From NCBI GenBank assembly GCA_001567255.1, contig LNBW01000036.1, forward strand, positions 1-43,100: a DNA stretch of 43,100 nucleotides, written 5' to 3'. Numbering within the stretch: position 1 is the stretch's first letter; each line of letters opens with the position of its first letter. Of this stretch, positions 38,689-43,100 are shown one piece after another. The notes below the pieces were generated by a model, which was not told the DNA's origin, made no database searches, and saw nothing but the letters and a program-made list of their open reading frames with translations. This DNA is from Bacteroidetes bacterium OLB9 (GTDB lineage Bacteria > Bacteroidota > Bacteroidia > Chitinophagales > Saprospiraceae). Both the position numbers and the translations under genes were made by a program.

Positions 38689-39174
38689 ATGAAAAAAATA
38701 GAAAAGATCCTAAAGTATTTTCCTGAGACAAGCCTTCCTGTCGTAGTATCTGAGGATTATCTCCACGTTTATGAAGAGGAAAATGTACCTCTTCCGCTGG
38801 CATTTATACAGGAGATAATGGTAGAATGGGAAAAAGAAATAGACGAATTTACTGAGTTTGTTGCTTGTTTTAGTTTGCCTAAAGAAGAAAAATTCCACAC
38901 GGTTGTTTACTGGAGAGGTAGTTTGTTAAGATATGATTTTATCATGGTAACCCTTGATTTAAATGGAAATATGATAAGCAAAAAATCTATTGCCAACACT
39001 ATTTATGAGCGTAAAGTTATCAAAAAGTCCGTAGCTAGTATTGAACCGGATTTGATCATCCATATTATGGCAGGACAGGCCCAAGAATGGGATGATTATG
39101 ATGCTTCCACTTCAAGAGATTTTACCATGGAGATCTTGCCAAGTGGTGAGATTATTTTCTCAATGGATGAGTAG
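38689..39174 (+). CDS. Hypothetical soluble protein in operon with the nadC-like gene
   Basis: The 161-residue acidic product has no signal peptide or membrane segment and looks like one alpha/beta domain (for example VVYWRGSLLRYDFIMVTLDL in the middle and TMEILPSGEIIFSMDE at the end). I do not recognise the family. It begins 1 base after the nadC-like stop, so translational coupling is likely and a shared role is possible but unproven. Confidence 0.7.
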   Translation: MKKIEKILKYFPETSLPVVVSEDYLHVYEEENVPLPLAFIQEIMVEWEKEIDEFTEFVACFSLPKEEKFHTVVYWRGSLLRYDFIMVTLDLNGNMISKKSIANTIYERKVIKKSVASIEPDLIIHIMAGQAQEWDDYDASTSRDFTMEILPSGEIIFSMDE

Positions 39175-39292
39175 AAAAGGACCTTTATTTTGGAGATATG
39201 GCCGATAGGTCGCTTCTATTGAATTTGTTTTAATAATGAAATAGGTAGAATATCAGAAAGATACTTGCAACTGCTTGCATTGAAAAAGTTCT

Positions 39293-39300
39293 TATCTTTG
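39293..39300 (+). promoter_or_regulatory. -7 promoter element of the ccmBCD genes
   Basis: TATCTTTG matches TAnnTTTG exactly, 16 bases before the ccmB ATG at 39317. TTG boxes upstream are at 15 and 25 bases, not the ideal 19. Confidence 0.6.
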
Positions 39301-39316
39301 AGCCACAAATAGGATT

Positions 39317-39973
39317 ATGAATATCAGCAAAGTAAAGGATATTTTCATCAAAGAGCTGTCTGTTGAGTTTAGACAACGGTTTGCAGTGGGTGGCATTTTC
39401 CTTTTTGCAGCGACGGTGGTATTTTTAATCTACAAGTCATTTAATGATATTAATCCTCGCGAATGGACCATTCTGCTTTGGATTATCATGCTCTTTGCAG
39501 GGTTAAATGCCGTGGTTAAGAGTTTTCTTCAGGAAAGGCGAGAGACCTACTTATATTATTACACACTATTTGATCCTATAGACTTGATAGTGGCTAAACT
39601 TATGTACAATTTCGTTTTTTTGACCAGTCTTTTTGTGATCATTATTGCAATAATGTCGGTTTTTGCAGGTTTTCCCGTCAAAAGTTTAGGTCTCTTTGTG
39701 ACAGGATCGCTAGTGGGTATTCTAGGTATCGCTATTGTATTTACCTTTGTATCTGTCATATCAGCTACAGAAGGAGGCAATTCCACACTGATGTCAATCT
39801 TAGCACTACCGCTGGTTTTACCTATCGTTTTGCTGCTGCTCAAAATTTCAGCGGTGAGTGTGCGCCTGATGACGGATACCTCCATTGGCCAAGATATATG
39901 GATGCTGGTTTCTATTGACAGTATTTTGCTGGGAGCGATGATTTTATTATTTCCATCATTGTGGAGAAGTTAA
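39317..39973 (+). CDS. ccmB: Cytochrome c maturation protein CcmB (heme exporter membrane subunit)
   Basis: The 218-residue product has six membrane segments and the CcmB signatures: KELSVEFRQRFAVGGIFLFA at the start, ERRETYLYYYTLFDPIDLI in the second loop, and PLVLPIVLLLLKIS later. CcmB pairs with the ATPase CcmA and with CcmC to release holo-CcmE in system I cytochrome c maturation. The gene is directly followed by ccmC and ccmD. No ccmA is next to it. Confidence 0.92.
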   Translation: MNISKVKDIFIKELSVEFRQRFAVGGIFLFAATVVFLIYKSFNDINPREWTILLWIIMLFAGLNAVVKSFLQERRETYLYYYTLFDPIDLIVAKLMYNFVFLTSLFVIIIAIMSVFAGFPVKSLGLFVTGSLVGILGIAIVFTFVSVISATEGGNSTLMSILALPLVLPIVLLLLKISAVSVRLMTDTSIGQDIWMLVSIDSILLGAMILLFPSLWRS

Positions 39974-39997
39974 TTTTTGATTATTAAATCGTCAGAT

Positions 39998-41056
39998 ATG
40001 AATATAAAAGGATGGTGGTGGAAGATACTGGGTGTTTTGATTTACCTCTATGTTATTATAGGTGGGCTCACAGTGCCGCTAAAACCCGGTGTTTTGAAAG
40101 TGGATCCTGCTTCAGCTAATACTGGAACAAAGTTGGAATTAAATATAACTGGATATAATACGCACTTTAGTGACGCTACAGAGAATAAGGCATGGCTCAA
40201 GACGGACAGCGGCCACAGTATAAAGGCGAGAGATATCCATATTGTGGATGATATGCACGCTCAATTGATTTTTGAACTTCCGGAAGTACTGCCACCGGGA
40301 GAAAAAGTGCAGCCACTGACACTCATCATGGACAATGAAAAAGATGGAGCTTTTGTTCAGCCTAATGCCATATTTGTAAAAGCTAAAGAAAACACAACAT
40401 CAGGGACGGAAGGTTGGGATGAAGCCGATTTTGGGCATATACATACAGCGGATGGAATTGCTTTTCCTTATAGGAATATCTTGCATGAGACCATCAGAAA
40501 TACCTTCTTTCACGTAGCATTATGGTTTGCGATGTTCATCATGTTGATTGTAGGATTGGTGTATGCTGTCCGATATTTGCGCACACATGATTACAGCTAC
40601 GACATCAAATCCTCAGCGTATAATAAAACTGGAATACTATTCGGGATACTAGGACTGGCCACTGGCTCCATTTGGGCTCGATTTACTTGGAATACATTTT
40701 GGACTGGCGATGTCAAGCTCAATATGACAGCTGTGACACTATTGATATACCTTGCTTATTTAGTATTGAGAGGTGCCTCATCTGATACTGATAAGAAGGC
40801 AAAGATATCTTCAGCTTACACCATCTTTGCTTTTGTGGCCATGATACCTTTATTATTTATCATCCCGAGGATGACCGACAGTTTGCACCCCGGCAATGGT
40901 GGTAATCCTGCCTTAGGCGGTGAAGACTTAGACAATACTTTGCGTATGTTTTTCTATCCTGCTATCCTCGGCCTATCACTGATAGGTGTATGGATATCTA
41001 CCCTTGTCATACGCTACGAGATGCTGAAAGAGAGATTGTTTCAAAACCAAAAATAA
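39998..41056 (+). CDS. ccmC: CcmC heme-handling protein with an inserted periplasmic Ig-like domain
   Basis: The 352-residue product is over 100 residues longer than usual CcmC proteins. One membrane helix (residues 10-24) is followed by an extra domain (about 32-128) with the pattern PASANTGTKLELNITGYNTHF, then five more helices. The core is CcmC: His172 in FFHVALW and a second His in MTDSLHPGN stand where heme ligands are expected, and GSIWARFTWNTFWTGD matches the tryptophan-rich WWD motif, though WVWD is here WTGD. CcmC loads heme onto CcmE. ATG 39998 is preferred to TTG 39977 because the membrane start is normal from there. The extra domain looks like the NTHF-type Ig/IPT folds of secreted Bacteroidota proteins. 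Confidence 0.87.
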   Translation: MNIKGWWWKILGVLIYLYVIIGGLTVPLKPGVLKVDPASANTGTKLELNITGYNTHFSDATENKAWLKTDSGHSIKARDIHIVDDMHAQLIFELPEVLPPGEKVQPLTLIMDNEKDGAFVQPNAIFVKAKENTTSGTEGWDEADFGHIHTADGIAFPYRNILHETIRNTFFHVALWFAMFIMLIVGLVYAVRYLRTHDYSYDIKSSAYNKTGILFGILGLATGSIWARFTWNTFWTGDVKLNMTAVTLLIYLAYLVLRGASSDTDKKAKISSAYTIFAFVAMIPLLFIIPRMTDSLHPGNGGNPALGGEDLDNTLRMFFYPAILGLSLIGVWISTLVIRYEMLKERLFQNQK

Positions 41057-41063
41057 TAAATAT

Positions 41064-41297
41064 ATGAAAAATAATAATATACAAAATACTGTTTTTAGGT
41101 TTGTTGTGTTTTTTTTAATCACTTTTCTTTCAGTTGATTTGCGTGCTGAATCGGAAGTGATAGACTTTATGAGAAACTCAGGCAAAATCTATTCGGTAGT
41201 GGCAGTCGTTGCAGTGATTTTTATAGGATTAGCTATATACCTTTTTAGGCTGGATGCAAAATTGACAAAATTAGAGAAACGGATCAATGACCAATAG
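41064..41297 (+). CDS. CcmD family protein
   Basis: The 77-residue product has a signal-like N-terminal helix (about 12-28), a short periplasmic piece and one membrane helix (about 42-62, IYSVVAVVAVIFIGLAIYLF) followed by a charged coil (RLDAKLTKLEKRINDQ). This is the CcmD-like layout of Bacteroidota. CcmD stabilises the CcmABC complex. It starts 7 bases after ccmC, which supports the call. Confidence 0.82.
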   Translation: MKNNNIQNTVFRFVVFFLITFLSVDLRAESEVIDFMRNSGKIYSVVAVVAVIFIGLAIYLFRLDAKLTKLEKRINDQ

Positions 41298-41396
41298 AAG
41301 GCCATTCCCTTAGCTAGTGCACCTACTTTCGACTATTGTACTTAAATACAGCCGATAATTCGTGGAAATGGTGCTGTTTATTATTGAAAATAGTTT

Positions 41397-41404
41397 TATA
41401 TTTG
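41397..41404 (+). promoter_or_regulatory. -7 promoter element of the TPR-like gene
   Basis: TATATTTG matches TAnnTTTG, 34 bases before ATG 41439. No -33 box at the ideal spacing. Confidence 0.45.
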
Positions 41405-41438
41405 TATTGGGTATTCCACCAAAGTCATCAGCCTACAT

Positions 41439-42104
41439 ATGAACCGAGAGCATAAATTGACCTATTTACAATACTTTCGACTAGGCGAAACCGCTTATCG
41501 TGAGAAGGTGAGGTTTTATGAGGAGCACCCTGATGCGATAGCGAGTTTATATTATGAAGATAAGATAGATATTGATTTAGATTATTTGATTTGCCTATTC
41601 GAAATAGGGCGATATGAACGGTTTTTATCTAAGGTTGATGCAGCTATAGAACAGGTCATTATGGACAATATTTATGAGTTTGGAGGCGAGAATATTTATG
41701 AAGAATTACTATTCAGAAAGGCTGCCTGTCTTTACCAAATTGAAAAATATGATGAATGTGGCCATTTACTAAGGCAATTAGTCAAAATCAATCCATCTAA
41801 CCGAATTTACATTGGGCTACTCAATATAGTAGAGCGTAAAATCCATACAGATGCAGTCACCACCATAAAGGCACTAGCCATGGCGTCGTTCTTGATAGTT
41901 GTGTGTATTTCGTTAGTCAGGATTTTATTTGAACCATTTCTAGATGTGTACATTTCACCACTGATTACAGTTAGAACGGGATTGTTTATTTTGGGTATCA
42001 GTTGTTTGGTAGGCCTTGAAGTCTATTTTCAACTTAAACTCTATAGAGAAACTGGCATGTTTTCATATGGCATTCTCAATAGGATTTTTAACACTAAAGT
42101 ATAG
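41439..42104 (+). CDS. Hypothetical protein with TPR-like N-terminal half and two membrane helices
   Basis: The 221-residue product has a helical N-terminal half that resembles tetratricopeptide repeats (for example YEELLFRKAACLYQIEKYDE followed by LLRQLVKINPSN, about residues 86-125). Two membrane helices follow at about 144-166 and 178-200. It probably sits in the inner membrane with the repeats in the cytoplasm. I do not recognise the family. It is flanked by its own promoter element and by the separately promoted kinase gene. Confidence 0.65.
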   Translation: MNREHKLTYLQYFRLGETAYREKVRFYEEHPDAIASLYYEDKIDIDLDYLICLFEIGRYERFLSKVDAAIEQVIMDNIYEFGGENIYEELLFRKAACLYQIEKYDECGHLLRQLVKINPSNRIYIGLLNIVERKIHTDAVTTIKALAMASFLIVVCISLVRILFEPFLDVYISPLITVRTGLFILGISCLVGLEVYFQLKLYRETGMFSYGILNRIFNTKV

Positions 42105-42125
42105 TTGATTTCTTACCTTGTTATC

Positions 42126-42157
42126 TTTTGGATAGGAAATGTAAATAATTATCTTTG
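42126..42157 (+). promoter_or_regulatory. Promoter of the PfkB-type kinase gene
   Basis: TTTTG (42126-42130), 19 bases, then TATCTTTG (42150-42157) is a full match to the Bacteroidota layout, 30 bases before ATG 42188. Confidence 0.82.
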
Positions 42158-42187
42158 TCCTTTTTTAAATCAGGAAAAATTTTCATC

Positions 42188-43100
42188 ATGAGTCTTCTTA
42201 CAGTAGGAACCGTTGCTTTTGATTCGATTCAAACACCTTTTGGCAAAGCCGAAAAAGTAATTGGAGGTGCTTGCACATACATCAGCTGGGCTGCATCATA
42301 TTTTACAGAGCACATTTATTTAGTCTCCATTGTTGGTGATGATTTTCCTAATGATGAATTGGAAGCGCTAAAGCAACGCGGTATTAATCTCGATGGACTT
42401 GAGATTGTAAAAAACGGTAAGACGTTTTTTTTGGGAAGGCAAGTATCATGATGATATGAATAATCGAGACACTCTGGTTACAGACTTGAATGTACTGGAT
42501 GATTTTGATCCTTTATTGCCAGAGGCAGCTCGTTCAGCTAAGTATGTAATGTTAGGTAATCTGACACCATCAATTCAAGCGCAAGTGCTTGACCAACTGG
42601 ATGGCAGTCAGCGATTGATCGCACTGGATACGATGAATTTCTGGATGGATATTGCTATGGATGAATTGAGAAGTGTGATTTCGAGAGTAGATCTTTTGAC
42701 CATAAACGATGAGGAGGCGCGTCAGCTATCAGGAGAAAAATCACTAGTTAAGGCTGCTCAAGCCATCAATAATATGGGGCCCAAATACCTGGTCATTAAA
42801 AAAGGGGAACATGGTGCCTTATTATTTCAGTCTGATGATATGTTTTATGCTCCAGCCATGCCATTGGCACAGGTTTATGATCCGACTGGAGCGGGCGACA
42901 CTTTTGCAGGTGGCTTGATGGGTTACCTTGACAATACCGATGATATCAGCATGGACAATATGAAACGTGCCATTATAGCGGGATCAGCAATGGCTTCATT
43001 CTGTGTGGAGGACTTCAGTCTGAACAAACTCAAATCCATTTCTTATGACGAAATCAAAGATAGGATGAAGTGTTTTAGAGAGTTGATGTATTTTGATATG
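42188..43100 (+). CDS. PfkB family carbohydrate/nucleoside kinase (frame broken by one extra T, 3' end outside window)
   Basis: From ATG 42188 the product starts MSLLTVGTVAFDSIQTPFGK and contains the PfkB N-terminal GGACTYISWAASYF. The frame ends at 42451. Removing one T from the T8 run at 42425-42432 gives NGKTFFWEGKYHDDMNN and then an open frame to the window edge. That includes LLTINDEEARQLSG, KYLVIKKGEHGALLF and the C-terminal signature DPTGAGDTFAGGLMGYL with the catalytic Asp. The family phosphorylates sugars or nucleosides; the substrate is not readable here. Both halves fit one gene, so a consensus error is likely. The real start is ATG 42188, not the upstream TTG. Confidence 0.85.

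Overview
The window comes from a member of the Bacteroidota, probably near the Saprospiria or Chitinophagia; this placement is inferred from protein content, not from a search. The evidence is the Bacteroidota-type ribosomal protein cluster with cysteine-poor S14 and L36, the rplQ-carA-eno order, DUF3078 and DivIC-like proteins, and repeated TAnnTTTG -7 promoter elements in place of sigma70 boxes. The DNA is AT-rich. No rRNA, tRNA or CRISPR array was seen.

Layout. (1) 1-7.6 kb is accessory-looking: the C-terminal part of a SulP anion transporter, an intergenic stretch with a palindromic repeat, a single-polypeptide type ISP restriction-modification gene, and about 600 bases of gene debris with a large hairpin and a probable transposase remnant. 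(2) 7.6-14.4 kb holds a DUF819 membrane protein, then on the minus strand a DUF3078 outer-membrane protein, a frame-broken MscS-like channel, a small orphan protein and an ECF sigma factor, then an HtrA protease and an RlmI-like rRNA methyltransferase. (3) 14.7-17.9 kb is the rpsL-rpsG-fusA operon, closed by a strong terminator. (4) 18.0-33.2 kb is the S10-spc-alpha supercluster (rpsJ to rplQ, with secY, map, infA and rpoA), starting from a textbook Bacteroidota promoter and ending at a 12-bp-stem terminator. (5) 33.3-43.1 kb has a small membrane protein, carA-eno, a DivIC-like protein, sucD, a NadC-family protein with two altered active-site positions, an unknown protein, ccmB-ccmC-ccmD, a TPR-like membrane protein and a PfkB kinase running off the window.

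The most unusual object is inside the restriction gene. Between helicase motifs I and II, about 393 bases encode, in a different forward frame, a complete four-helix-bundle protein of the kind found in 23S rRNA intervening sequences. The host frame stays open through it and reads as a hydrophilic linker. The stretch is bounded by a short inverted repeat and its length is a multiple of three. It looks like an rRNA-type intervening element that has entered a protein gene without breaking it.

A second pattern is that five frame breaks in four genes (restriction enzyme start, MscS twice, rplW, PfkB) are each repaired by removing one base from a homopolymer. Since one of these genes is the essential rplW, consensus error is the simplest explanation, and the genes are annotated with their restored extents. 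Other points of note are an immunoglobulin-like domain inserted into CcmC, and internal promoters or hairpins within the ribosomal cluster.
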